Shown here piece after piece: positions 45,726-56,912 of a stretch of DNA of 64,000 bases (its first letter is position 1; every line of letters begins with the position of its first letter). The stretch is from Catonia carolina (taxonomy: Eukaryota; Arthropoda; Insecta; Hemiptera; Achilidae): contig JAQMRL010000003.1 in assembly GCA_035578175.1 (NCBI GenBank), positions 57,768,672 to 57,832,671 of the forward strand. The letters run 5' to 3'. A program made the translations under genes and the position numbers. Below the pieces are notes generated by a model, which was not told where the DNA came from, did not search any database, and saw only the letters and a program-made list of their open reading frames with translations.

Positions 45726-47095
45726 AAAAAATACAGGTTATGGGATTTTTAGATGTAACAAATCTTGTAAAAATGTTTCTTTGATTTTTGTATCACAAAC
45801 TATTAGAAGTTTCTTTCTGTGCAATTAACACTAATATTTTTGTAAATTTTATTTAAAAGAATAATGAATCTTCTTGATTTTTTATTGAATCATTAAATTT
45901 GAATCAGTAGTGTTGTGTGCGCTACAGTACATTGAATTCTCACACTTTACAATACTGAATGATGTAAGTTCGCTTGACTTGAAAGTTTTTCATTGTTATA
46001 ATTTATTAAACTTTTCAGTAGATATATTTTCTTTCATGTTATTTTAACCTGAAATAAACTTATTCATTTTGTTCGTTTATTTTTCTTTTTTTTAACTTTT
46101 TACTTTGTTCTTTTTTTATTAATACAGTTCACATCTTGTGAATATTTTATGAGACAAGTTAAAAATCTAAACGTTGTTCTTGTCGAGTGAATAAGAATGA
46201 ATATTGATTTTAAAAAGAAATTTATGAAAGTTTTTAGAAGTGGCTAACTTTAAAGTTTTTCTTTAAGCCAAATCGCCAATTAATATATTGTAGTGAAAAT
46301 AGCCTGACAATCCAGCTGTTTAAAATTTTATTATTAGTTTCTTCGCTTCGCTGTAAAATGCATTTAACTGAACTAGTTTAGTATTGCAGGTTTTTAGTTT
46401 TAATGGATCCATTTAATCAATGTTATTTAATGTGAAACTAGTCTCGAGTTTATTTTTAAGTAAAGTCTTGTACGTATTCATTAATCGGTTTTCTTTGTTT
46501 TTTTTTTGTTTTTTTTGTTTTTTTTGATACTATGTTATTTATTTAATAAGGTTTGTATGGTAGCCTAACTTAATTTGTTCTTGAACCTTTAGTGCACACT
46601 TGGGAGTACGTACTCTTGACTTACACCGATTTATTGTATTTCACTCCCTAGTCATTCATTTATTATGTATCTTACAGACTGAGATAGATTTTTTACATTG
46701 TTTTCACTTTTGAGACAAGATTAAAATTTGTTGATCTTGTATTTCATTTAAAGTTAATTAACCTACATATTGAGCTAATAGTTTTTAGCTTCACGTACTA
46801 GTAGTTGTAATTAATAGGAAATCGTTACAAGGAAGTTGTTTAATCCAAGAAGATTTAAAGTAACGCGGAATCGAATAAATAAAAAGTCCAGTTTGTTTTA
46901 TTTTGGCGCTGTCTGAAAATTCTTCAGTTTTTTTTAATCGATTGATATACAGTACTTATTATTTATACAAGAGATGATGAATTTTAGATTTTAAAATGAT
47001 AACACGTTAATTTTTAAAACTAGTATCAGCAGAAATACACAAGAACTTGGTAACTACGGAACCATTTGCTCAATTTTCCTGTTTGAAACACACTA
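45726..47095. other. AT-rich spacer with T-runs
   Basis: Poly(T) tracts at about 46498-46525 (T8-10 separated by G). No feature supported. Confidence 0.4.
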
Positions 47096-47099
47096 CCGA

Positions 47100-47545
47100 G
47101 TGTGTTTTATTGCACTCGACACAAACTAAAATAAACGACTCTATTAACTAAAACGCTTACTGGATAAACGTTATAAGTTAAACATATTACAAAACTAACG
47201 ATTTACAAGACAATCATAGACCAATTTGGACACATTCAGTTCAACTTTATTATGGAATCTGCTAATCCTTCACACACGAAACGTTTTCAACTGATACAAA
47301 ACGAGATTTTTCGTGTGATAATGCAATTATCTTTATGTCACTAACCTAATGCTACATAAATTCTTACAAATATATTATGTAACTGACGTCGTGAAATAAC
47401 TATACAAGTCGATACACGACAAATTTGAATTACGTGCAAACTCACTCATACAAAACATGTGCACTAGGGCAATACCGGTTATTCACCGTAGACGTTTAAA
47501 ACGCCTCTGCCCAAAAGAGAATCTTAATAATATGATTCTTTCAGG
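47100..47545 (+). pseudogene. Jockey-like RT fragment, strongly decayed
   Basis: The plus strand reads RPIWTHSVQLYYGIC and, downstream, pieces parallel to the copy at 44455: AATCCTTCACACACGAAACG versus its AAACCTTCAAACACGTAACG, and CATACAAAACATGTGCACTA versus CATACAAAACATGTACAGTA. DNA similarity of these two copies is obvious by eye, so they are one subfamily. Many stops. Confidence 0.7.
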
Positions 47546-48279
47546 GTTTGCAGGATGTTTAGGAGTTTCAGGATATTTGTTGTATATAAAAACCATCCTG
47601 AAATTTATAAAACAACTATGAACATGAAGGTTGACATGTGTGTTATACTTCCTTAGGTACCTCCTAGATTCATTGCACTAATAAATAAACTTCCGAATTT
47701 GTCCACCGTGTTTTTAATAGTTTTTCTTTCTTTTTATTACGAAACCAATTTTTTTAAAGGGCCTTTATAATATTTATATTCCGTACTATTTTTTTTGTTA
47801 TTCTTTACTTTATTTTATTAAATAGTAGATACTTTTTTTTATTAATATTTCTTTAATTATATTGATTTTTAAGAACTGTTTAAGAAGGACTGTGTTGTTC
47901 AATCTTTTGTTTCTTAATTACAGTTAGCTAATTTTTTTCTTCTTGATTGATTTGTCTGTTATCCATAATTCTGGTCACTAATGACTAGATTGTTGATGCG
48001 ACCTAATTTTTTATATATATTTGTCGTAACTAGTCTTAGGCTAATGAACATTATGATTCAATCTTAAACTACCTAAGGGTTACATTAGGAATTGAAATTC
48101 AATCTGTCTTAAAGCAAATATGTAAAATTACAATTAATTCCGATTTAACCTATCAAAAGATTTATTAACTTGGCTAAAATATATGAAAACATAAAAATTG
48201 AAAATAAAACAAATAATTTAAGACATTAGAATAAAAAAATCATTGTTAAAATAAACATAAGTACAATATGAAAAACTTA
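47546..48279. other. AT-rich spacer, nothing recognised
   Basis: No feature supported. Confidence 0.4.
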
Positions 48280-48990
48280 CAATGGAAATGAGAAAGCGAC
48301 CTGGAAAATTAGAGCCAAGAAAATAGCGATAGCACAGCAACTTACCAAGAACACGTGCAACAAAAAAGACCTATCTATTTATTCCAAACTGCAACAATAA
48401 AACGGTAGTACAACCCAAGCCACGTATTGCTGCGAGACTATTTCTAATTTCAAAACTAAAAAGAGAATGAGAGAAATTCTTGGGATAAAAGAAGAATCCT
48501 TAGGACCTGCATAAACAAAAAACGGAAACTCAACAATATCTGGATCTTAATGGGTAATTCTGAACTCTAGCATGAAATCGAGCCAATTACTAACATCATG
48601 TGGATAAAACGAATTTATTTCTTCGGGAATTTACTTAGAATACCGGACAATCGAGTAACGACTCATTTCTTTAAACTCGTGCAAAAATCCTCCAAGGTGG
48701 TTGGCCAAAGTAAAGCAAGATATGCAAGAACTTAACATTGCAGAACAAGATCTTTTAAAAAAATTTGAATAGCTTAAGTACATTATAGATAAAAAGACAC
48801 AAAATTCTTCTAAAAACTCAAGTTCCGTCGCCAGTGATTTGTACAGATAAAATCAGACAGATCAGATCCCGAAATATGAAGAATTATTGGGGAAAAACGT
48901 AAGAATCCTAAAATAAAACCAAGAAGGATTTCTAAATTTGATTCAAGTGGTCCAATGAGGCCGTAAAGGCAAAACATATACATTTATAAT
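48280..48990 (+). pseudogene. group B non-LTR RT C-terminal region
   Basis: Plus strand over several frames: TKNTCNKKDLSIYSKLQQ, ILGIKEESLG, KVKQDMQELNIAEQDLLKKF, KYEELLGKN-like end, then TCAAGTGGTCCAATGAGGCC. The order LTxN(T)xNKKxLSIxxKLxxYxTVVxP, (W)xxxVKxDLQELxI, and the SSGPMRP tail is that of an insect RT group also seen at 50690 and 58330. At least six breaks. The RT catalytic core is absent. Confidence 0.7.
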
Positions 48991-49119
48991 TGTATAATAA
49001 ATAAAATAATTATTTATAAAACAAGTTGCAATGATCAGCACCTCTTTTAAAAATTATATTTTTTATATTTTTAATTTTCGGCTTGAATTTTGAAATCGTA
49101 TAATTTAGTTTGTCGATAA

Positions 49120-49300
49120 GGCAGATAAAAACACAAGATTCGTCGAAAAACTCGAGCTCCGTCGTTAATAATTTGTGCAGATAAAATCAGACAGATCAGC
49201 TCCCAAAATATGAAGAATTATTGGGAAAAGTGTAAGAATCCTAAAACCAAACCAAAAAGGATTTCTAAATTTGATTTAAGTGAAAAAAATCCCCAGGTAT
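49120..49300 (+). mobile_element. second group B 3' tail, close copy
   Basis: ATAAAATCAGACAGATCAGC, AAATATGAAGAATTATTGGG and AAGGATTTCTAAATTTGATT repeat 48853-48945 with few changes. In one frame it gives YWEKCKNPKTKPKRISKFDL followed by S, the group's typical Tyr-Trp and Lys-rich ending. It is a separate truncated copy or a local duplication of the previous one. Confidence 0.65.
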
Positions 49301-50155
49301 ATAGCCCAATCTGGAAATCCAATGGCTATACTTATTTTCTAACAACAACAATTATTTTAAGATGTAATTTTAATGCTATTCTTTCTTTTAAAAATGAGTA
49401 TTCTTTTCTAGGATTATTCTTTATTAGGGTTATTTTAAAAATAATCCTATTGTTATTCTTATTGTCTATGTTAAATTAACTAAGTGCAGCTTAATAGCTA
49501 CTCTTACTTATTATACATTCACATGATCACTAAAAATAAAAAAATTTTAACTGATTCATAAAATTCATAAGAAATACACAAAATAAATTTATGAAACAAC
49601 AATATTAGTTATCTTATAACATAACATAGCGACCTGAAATAAATACATATTTAAAAAGCATCTTTCAATAAAATTTTGGAGTAAATTATATCAAACTCAT
49701 TAATTTCAGATTAATTTTATGAAAGGTCCTTATGTATTCCAGATTTTGGGATTATAAATGTAGTACTTAATAAAGTAGAAACATTGGTTTAAAACTAAAG
49801 AACAATAAGGAAATTTAGTTTAAAAGACAACCTGGTTAACTTGATCAATGTCGGTTTAATTTTTAATGCTTAGATTAGCTTTTGATCAATCGAGAAATGT
49901 TATTGGTTAGATTCCATTATAGTGAACACGTGTTGAACTTACAAATAATTTAGTATTATATTTTTATTGCGTTTTAACTTAAAGTGTACTTATTTAAATA
50001 GTAAAGCGTAAATTTTGTGTTGCCTAAGTTTAGACGTTTCAGAATTACTTTGTTTCATATGGAACATTAATTACTATTTTAAATGGCTATACTGTGTTGT
50101 AGAGTACTTACAGCTTTAAGCTTAAAGGGGTAATTTTTCTTTCTTTTTGTTGTAG
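49301..50155. other. AT-rich spacer, ends in a splice-acceptor tract
   Basis: A frame at 49322-49479 is hydrophobic and taken as chance. The last 24 bases, TTTTTCTTTCTTTTTGTTGT and AG, are a strong polypyrimidine tract and acceptor for the exon at 50156. Confidence 0.45.
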
Positions 50156-50239
50156 GGAATGGATTTGCGCGGGTTACCTTGCCTTTAAGCTTGGAATGTT
50201 CTGCGCAACCCCAGAGGTAGACTTGGAACGAAGAAAATC
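50156..50239 (+). CDS. candidate internal exon of a host gene
   Basis: An 84-nt segment between a textbook acceptor (polypyrimidine tract then TTGTTGTAG) and donor ATC|GTGAGT. Only one of three frames is open through to the donor. It reads EWICAGYLAFKLGMFC and then ATPEVDLERRK, a hydrophobic, possibly membrane, segment followed by a charged one. Both ends are phase 2 (one base before the first codon, two bases after the last), so it is a symmetric exon. It is about half GC, unlike the surrounding DNA. I do not recognise the protein. The flanking exons would lie outside the window or be undetected, which would make the neighbouring transposons intronic. It could instead be a chance ORF, but acceptor, frame, donor and composition agree. 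Confidence 0.5.
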
Positions 50240-50689
50240 GTGAGTACTTTCAGTCTTTTTTTTACTTTTCGTTTTTTTAGAGTTTATTTACTTTGTTCAT
50301 TTTACTTCACTTTTACCATGGCTGTACTTTAGTTTCCTCTTCTGCATTCTTTGCTTCTTTATTCCACAGAGTACTTCTGCTTGCAAAAAAAAATAGTTTT
50401 GTTAATATTGAATAAAAGATAAAAGCATTTTAAATTATGTGATTCAGGGGGAATGTAATGGTTTGTAATGACTGGTTGAAGTATTTTATGTTTTTACTGA
50501 ACACATATTATTGTTTCTTTAAAACAATAAAATCGGTTTTCTTGTTTTGTACAGCTTAGATAAAAATGTGGGTTGCAGTAGTAGTATTGTTAATTCAAGT
50601 GTAGGCTGTATTGCAGCATAATACAGTATACTCATTTTGTATTAACAGGAAACCTTTTGAAAAATTTTATATTTTAGAATAATAAAGAT
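50240..50689. other. AT-rich DNA downstream of candidate exon
   Basis: Starts with the donor GTGAGTAC. Nothing else recognised. Confidence 0.4.
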
Positions 50690-51300
50690 TTCAGAAAAAT
50701 GCCTATCAATCAAAACCAAAATAAAACACTACAAAACGGTCGTGCAACCAAAGATAACGTATGAGTGCGAAACTCTATTCAAATTAAAACAGGAAAACAG
50801 AATAGATAAAATTCAAAAACTTGAAAGGAGGATCCTTAGGACCTGTATCGGAAAGAGATTCCAAGTAGATGGAGAATGCGATTAGTACCAAATGAACAGG
50901 TCTACCAGGAGACCGAATCGGTAATAGGGACGATGAGGAAAAAAAGAATATCCTTCTTTGGACATATAATCAGAACACTCAAAGATAGAATCTCAAACCA
51001 AATAGTCAGAAAACTCTACCAGAAAAAGACAGAAGTAATGTGGTTAAGAGAAAACAAGAAAGATATGGAAGAATTAGGCATCACCTTCGAAGATCTAGAA
51101 AATGAAACTGAACAGCTGAAACTATTAAAAGATCAAAATATTAGATTCCAAGGAAAGGTACATAAAAGAGGAAGCAGGAAAGTGATTTTTTCGGAAGCAG
51201 AAAGGCAAAGAAGATCTGCCGGAATGTAAGAATACTGGAGGAAAATTAAAGAAAAGAACCAGAAGAGAGTGCCCAGAAACTGACTCAAGTGATCCACTGC
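50690..51300 (+). pseudogene. group B non-LTR RT C-terminal region, best copy
   Basis: Read over two frames: CLSIKTKIKHYKTVVQPKIT, YECETLFKLKQENRIDKIQK, LERRILRTCIGKRFQVDGEW, then a 117-codon frame with RKKRISFFGHIIRTLKDRIS, NKKDMEELGITFEDLENETE and SEAERQRRSAGM. It continues after a stop with EYWRKIKEKN. This is the order of a non-LTR RT C-terminus: YGxETL, xLExxxRxILRxxxG, RKxRxxFxGHxxRM, DLxExxI and a SExxRxxxSxxMxxYW Lys-rich end. The catalytic palm and upstream domains are missing. It lies 450 bp after the candidate exon, in the same orientation. Confidence 0.8.
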
Positions 51301-52164
51301 GGTCTCAAAAAGAAAAGAAGATTTCAGAACAAAGTTCTAGAAGCATTGTCAACGCTTCCTTGTGTGTTATAAATGACGATCTACATCAGAAACTGGAAGA
51401 GGATTCCGTAAACAAGATAAATCCAAAATTTGCCAAGAGTCATGATGACCGACTTCTATAGCAAGTGAATGTCGAAGCTCTGCAGTTACTCTACAACGCA
51501 GATTTGAACAGAGGACATTCCCGTGCTAAATAAGTTGAACTGATATCACGAATAATCCATAGTTATTATGTAGTTAGTATTAATATAGTTAGTTTTTACA
51601 TTTATTTTAAGTGTTATAAAGAGGTGTGTTATACAATCACTGTATTTATTAGTTATAGACACTTGATGTTTTAGAATATATTCGACAAAAAAAACAACTA
51701 GTCGTTAAACTTTTAGATTAACCAGTTATATCAATTAAGTTAGAACCGAAGTTAGTTACTCTTAGACTAGTCACAATATATAAAAAAATGTATTTTTCGA
51801 TTTGTAAATGACCGTTATTGAAAAAAAAATGTATAATTGAAGCAAAAAAAATTGCCAACGGGAAGAAGTTTTTACCGTGAATTTTTTCTCATGTTTCCTT
51901 CTTGATATTTGAGTGCTTCCAAATTTGTTTCTAAATTCCTTGTTGTGATTCAAACATCACCTTTATCCAACGATTTCAATTTAAATTCCTCCATCAGCTT
52001 TATGTTGAATTATAGCCTACTTAGACAACATCTGACACGGAGACACAAACATGGCAACAGTGCTACATGATAAGGTAATTATAAAAATACCATCTAAAAC
52101 TCACAATAATGATTATTAGTATAAAGAAAACTGACAGCAGATGGATATTTAATTTATCAAATTT
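51301..52164. other. less AT-rich block then AT-rich spacer
   Basis: 51300-51540 is less AT-rich and holds short frames such as EALQLLYNADLNRGHSRAK with a stop. It may continue a retrotransposon but I cannot match it. The rest is AT-rich. Confidence 0.3.
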
Positions 52165-52390
52165 AGAGAAATAGACTCTGTCAAGTGAAGAAAGAATTTT
52201 TAGTTGGACATATCACGAGGAGAGGAAAATATGAGTTATTGAAGTTACTGGTTCATGGAAAAATCAAAGGAAATGTGGTCCTAATCAAAGACAAACATCC
52301 TTCTATTGCGCATAGGGTTTGTGGCAATCCATTTAATTAGTCGAGACAAAGTTGCTTGAATATTGGCATATTAACCTTCAACTTTATTGA
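52165..52390 (+). pseudogene. group A non-LTR RT tail
   Basis: VKKEFLVGHITRRGKYELLK then LLVHGKIKGNVV, and across frames (SF)LLRIGFVAIH. It matches (R)KxxYLGHIxRxxKYELLQxIxxGKIxGxRxxGRR..SWLxNLRxWFGI, the piece just before the tail at 41415. Truncated and frameshifted. Confidence 0.55.
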
Positions 52391-53029
52391 TGATAATGAT
52401 TGATGCAATAGATAGTTAATTGATAGGTGTAGTAGATAATTAATAACAGATAATGATCAGTACACTATATAACATAATTCATTTGCAATATATTAGTTAC
52501 GACCAACAATAGCATGTGATATATTAGTAAAATTGCTCATAGTTTTTATTTTATTCATATTTTGATTGAATATTTCTTCCTTTTAGTTATAATGATTCGT
52601 ATAACAGTATTGATATAAGTATAGTATTGATAGTACTGAAATGAATGTCATAATATTCGATGATATTTTATAATTAATGCAGTAATGATTCGTGTTATAG
52701 AATGTACCTCTGGAAAAGTACAATTTTTTGTAGAAACATCTTGTTTGTATAATGATTTTTCTAGTATTTGTTTACTTTTGTTGCCTAGTTACACATTGTT
52801 TGATTTTAATTTTAAATCAGCTGGACCGTAAGTATTTATAAAATAAAATTGTAAACATTAAAGGTATGGCTGGACGTAACAGGGTTAGATGGACCATTAT
52901 TATCGCTAACTTCCACTGAGGATATTGAACGTAAAGATTAGCTAATAAAACTTTTATAAATAATTACGGTGGTATTACTCCATCAGTTAGTTGGCTCAGG
53001 GATTCAGCTTTAGAATAACGTATCCCTAT
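52391..53029. other. AT-rich spacer, nothing recognised
   Basis: A-rich and repeat-poor. No feature supported. Confidence 0.4.
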
Positions 53030-53930
53030 TCATTGATGTACGCAGATTACACAGTTGTTATTTTTAACTGAGAAGACAGGCCCCAATATGCCATTTAATA
53101 AATTGCACAGCATTAGCGCAGAGTTTGGCATGAGAATATCAGCGCAAAAATTAAAGATTATGGCATTCAAGGGATGATGGTCAGTTCGCTCAAAAATTAT
53201 TCTTGGCAACCGAATTATAGAACAAGTTCCGAGATTTAAATATTTAGGATGCACGATTTTCTGTGACAGAGATGATGATGACGTGCGTGTAAAACTGGCA
53301 AAAGTCAGCGCTGTTTGCGGTTCTATTCGCAGGACAATAGGAAAGAAAACGAGACAGAAGACCCAAATGAAATTTTATAGACCAATGGTTGTACCACTCA
53401 TAACTTAAGGGAGTGAAGCATGGGTGTCCTTACAGAGGAATGCCGTGTCCCTACGCCAATGCCGGCCGCATTGGCGTAGTTGGTAACGTGCTCGCCTCTC
53501 ATCATGCGGTCTTGGGTTCGAATCCCATTCAGGCACGGCATATTTTCATACGTTACAAAAAATCATTTCATCTTTCATCGTCTGCATTAGCAGTAATTGC
53601 AGAACAGTCGGACGTTAAACAAAAAAAAAAAAATACAGAGGAATGAATCTCTTATACAGGCTGTTAAAATGAGACTTTTGCGGGGAGTCAAAGGTTGTAC
53701 CCGGTTAGATACAGTATGTAACGAAGCTGTACGTACCGATTTAAATGTTCAGTCACAGTGCAAAACGTTAAGAATATATTAGAGAAACTGGTCGAACCTT
53801 TTACTTCGCATACCAGCACACATACTTCCTCTGGGAGCATGGAAATATAAACCTAGAGGGAAGCGAGGCTTGGAAAGCCCTAATATGAGATGGATGCCGG
53901 AACAGGCCATTGAGCCTAATCCTTAACAGA
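53030..53930 (+). pseudogene. non-LTR RT pseudogene split by a SINE
   Basis: Same family as the minus-strand copy at 25490. Ordered pieces: LMYADYTVVIFN with the YADD box altered to YADY (53039-53050), GMRISAQKLKIMAFKG, FKYLGCTIFCDRDDDDVRVK, KTRQKTQMKFYRPMVVPLIT and GSEAWVSLQRN; then the SINE; then LIQAVKMRLLRGVKGCTRLD, NWSNLLLRIPAHILPLGAWK, YKPRGKRGL and PEQAIEPNP. The Tyr before GSEAW has become a stop, and further stops lie at about 53780 and 53925. The catalytic Asp change and stops make it dead. No endonuclease region remains. Confidence 0.85.
53431..53645 (+). mobile_element. SINE with alternative head and perfect target duplication
   Basis: Insertion in the RT pseudogene, flanked by TACAGAGGAATG at 53431-53442 and 53634-53645. 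The 3' body CGTCTGCATTAGCAGTAATT and tail GTCGGACGTTAAAC plus poly(A) match the other SINEs. The head differs: CGCATTGGCGTAGTTGGTAA, CGTGCTCGCCTCTCATCATG and B box GGGTTCGAATCCCATTC, as if from another tRNA. In front of it, CTACGCCAATG at 53451 and CATTGGCGTAG at 53469 form an 11-bp stem with a 7-nt loop. Outer TGCCGTG and CACGGCA are also inverted. The perfect TSD means it is among the youngest insertions here. Confidence 0.9.
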
Positions 53931-55488
53931 TGATCATAATGATGGCTACTACTCCATGCAGTTCGACTTTCTCCTATTTCCCATGTAAAAATATTTTTAT
54001 TATCAACGTCATTAGAGTCTACATTTATTTTTCTGAGTTATAACGAAATTTCATGTTAAGTCAAGTGTACCGTCTCTCCACTGTTCAGATTGAATTGTTA
54101 GAGAATTTATACTGAGGTTAAACATTTACGTAGGCCTTAAATTTAGTAGATTTGAGTTTTCCATTTTCGTGTTCTTTTTAAATTAGTTACTTGAAATTCC
54201 TTTCATACCATTACTCTGCCAAATTTTACAACTTTGCTTTGCCGGTAGTGCTGCAGATATTGTGAATCAGTCTGGGAATGTAGTTTTGATTTTGTAAGTT
54301 TATCTAGTGAAATATCCTTTTCTTTGCAAATAAGAGAATCAGTTTTTGTTATTGCAATAATACACAAATGTTTCATCTTTTATATGTGATAACTGCCTTA
54401 TTTGCATCAATAAATATAGAGGTGCTGAATTTCATGCTTAAACTTGAAAACACCTTTACATCAAATATATCTTGCGTTCTTAGTTTCATCTAACTGAACT
54501 TTGTTTATCTACCGGTAGTCTACAAACGTCTTACAGGATCCTGATTGTCACTTTGTTTGTACGTCAGTTCATTTGTTTGTATCTGAGCACGAATTGAATT
54601 GATAATTAGCCGTGCGTTGTGTACTGTGTAATGAATTTGCTTAATTAAACTTTTCGCACCGTTTTCAGACACCGTATATTCTCAGTTGTTTTATCCTTCT
54701 CACTTCTTCGTCGGTTTACAAGTACAAGTGTTTATATTAGTTGTTAATTATAAATCACATATTAATTACTAACATTTTCTCTGAATCTTCAATTCTCATT
54801 ATGTTACTTTACCTTTAGGTAGGTTTTATTAGTGTGTTACGTAATAATTGTATTATTATGCATCATGAATCATACAATCGTACAAAAATTTGATTTTGTG
54901 ATTTTTATGGGAAAATTTTATTTCAAGATGATTATTATTATTATTATTATTATTATTAATACCATTTTTACTAGCCTTTATTTAAAATTTAATTGATTCA
55001 CAACATATTAAAAAATAAATAGAAAATTTAAAAGAAAAAGAAATCAAAGAATTAAACAAAAAACTTAGCATAATCTTTGATGTGATGGTTATCTACCAGG
55101 ATTAGCACTAAATTTTAAATAAATCAAATGAAACTCCCTGTTTTCATTGAGCATAGATTTAAAATAAATAAATACTTAATAACAACAAAATAGGCCCCAC
55201 CACTTTTTAATTATACATAAAACCTTAAACACTTAAACTTCTGTTTGTTAAAATTATAATATTATTCTAAAATTTGATAAAAATACTACGAAGAATTTTA
55301 TCAAATTGTTAAATTGGAAAAAGTAGGTCTAGTTAAATCAATTATGATAGAATAAGGCAGTTATTTTTAACAGGAAAAAATGCAGAAATAAAAGAAGTTA
55401 TTTCAAGATTACTTTAGCATAGGACCATGCATTTCACAATTATTCAATTTTGTTTGCTTCGAAAAAATATATTGTCTCTATATTTTAC
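53931..55488. other. AT-rich spacer with (ATT)n microsatellite
   Basis: (ATT)n at about 54930-54957. No coding or transposon feature could be supported. Confidence 0.45.
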
Positions 55489-55699
55489 CTAAATCTACAA
55501 ACTTTATTGCGTTTATTTATTTATTTTTTTAATTTAAAATTTGGGCAATAAATTTACTTCCGAAATCATAAAAACAGACACTACATTCCACTAAATCTAC
55601 GAACTTTATCATGTTTATTTATATACTTTTTTATTTGAATTTAGGGCAATAAATTTACCCCTATAATATCATAAATCATAAAAACCGACACTACATTTC
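55489..55699. repeat. ~102-bp tandem dimer
   Basis: Units 55489-55590 and 55591-55699 share CTAAATCTAC(A/G)AACTTTAT, TTTATTTAT, GGGCAATAAATTTAC, ATCATAAAAAC(A/C)GACACTAC. The second has an extra ATAAATCAT-like insert. Confidence 0.8.
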
Positions 55700-55983
55700 T
55701 GTAAGGTGCCATTACGGTAATGATAACTTTAAAATTGTACGGTTGTCTTTCTTACTCATGTAACAAGTGGTTCGAAAATTCAATGTTGTTTCTCGAAAAT
55801 TTTATTTAGGTTAGGTATTTTCGATAAATTAGTTGACAATTGAAGAACTGAGTGGATGTAGGTGATATGTATATTTAAAAAAATAACACGTTTTTTTATA
55901 ACTTATTAGGGTGTAGTATACAAATTTAGGTAAGTAGACAACATAGGCCCTACGAGTATAATCCTTTATCTTACACTATAAGG
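55700..55983. other. AT-rich spacer, nothing recognised
   Basis: No feature before the hAT-like terminus. Confidence 0.35.
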
Positions 55984-56540
55984 CAGCGGTTTTCAACCTT
56001 TGTTCATTTGCTTTACCCCTTAACAAATTATTTTTATAATTTGTACTCCCGGATTAGATTCAAGTTCAGAGGCAATAATACAAACTTAGTGGTTACAATA
56101 AAAACAAATAAAAATAGTGTGAGCACTATACTTTGTCATTACATTCTATTTTGTGATTACGTTCTAGCACTGCAATCTTAATAAAAAATACTTTTTAACT
56201 AAAAATGTTTTAATTTAACTTGTTGTCTAATAGTTTTGTTATTTGTATAAAAATTAAATTAAAGATTTATGAAAAATATAAACACTTTTGTTACAGCAAG
56301 GAGCCCTGTCCTTCCTTTGCTGCTCACAGTTTTTTTGAAGTTGGGCTCAAAAGAAGCCAAATACAGTCTCATATCTTGGCAGCATCCTACTTGTTTCTGT
56401 ATCTGTTTTTAATGAAAGCGTAGGATGAAAAAGCTCTTTCCACCAATACAGTGGATGGAAAAGGCGACAAAACCTTCATTGCCCTGTCAGACAGTGTTCA
56501 TACTCACTGTTGAGATCTAACTAAAAGTTAATGGAGAGGT
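55984..56540 (-). mobile_element. hAT element 3' end with transposase tail
   Basis: CAGCGGTTTTCAACCTTTGT at 55984 is a typical hAT terminal sequence. On the minus strand, reading toward it, 56530-56285 gives LSDRAMKVLSPFPSTVLVER, AFSSYAFIKNRYRNK, then after a break MRLYLASFEPNFKKTVSSKE with a stop. This is the hAT C-terminal dimerisation region (FP.(T/S)(Y)xVExxFS...KxKxRN(R)L....DLRLxLxxxxPxxKKxx). The coding direction and distance to the terminus fit one element. The other end and the rest of the transposase were not found, and frameshifts are present. It is a different hAT group from the copy at 27338. Confidence 0.7.
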
Positions 56541-56753
56541 TTTGTCTTGAACACTGATTTCAATGCACTTGTAATTTTAAACGATCGTTTGTTAATTATT
56601 TATTTTACCCAGATCCCGAAACGTACCTTAGCAGTTAGTGACACAATATTTTTGTACGTAACACCTCCATCCACTAAGCTCTTCAGTTATGTTTTTATTA
56701 AAGAAAATCATTAAATACATAATAACGAAACTAATATTAAATACCCGTAAGTA
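56541..56753. other. AT-rich spacer before mariner
   Basis: Nothing recognised. TA at 56752-56753 is the mariner target duplication. Confidence 0.4.
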
Positions 56754-56796
56754 CGAGGGTAGGCTGATAAGTAATGCACACATGCTTGTAGAAGAC
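56754..56796 (+). repeat. mariner left TIR
   Basis: Perfect inverted match to 57671-57713, with GTAGAAGAC at the inner end. Confidence 0.95.
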
Positions 56797-56912
56797 AACT
56801 AAATAAACTTCAGTAGCGCGCCTGGTGGCATGTGGAAGTACTATTTCTCCTCTACAAGTCTGCGCAGTTTGAAGGCGTTGCTTTCATTCAGTTTGTTTTG
56901 AGTAGTGGAAGT

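Noticed and set aside
53469..53540. tRNA gene in the second SINE type
   Set aside because: Same reason; it is also bounded by a target duplication together with the SINE body.
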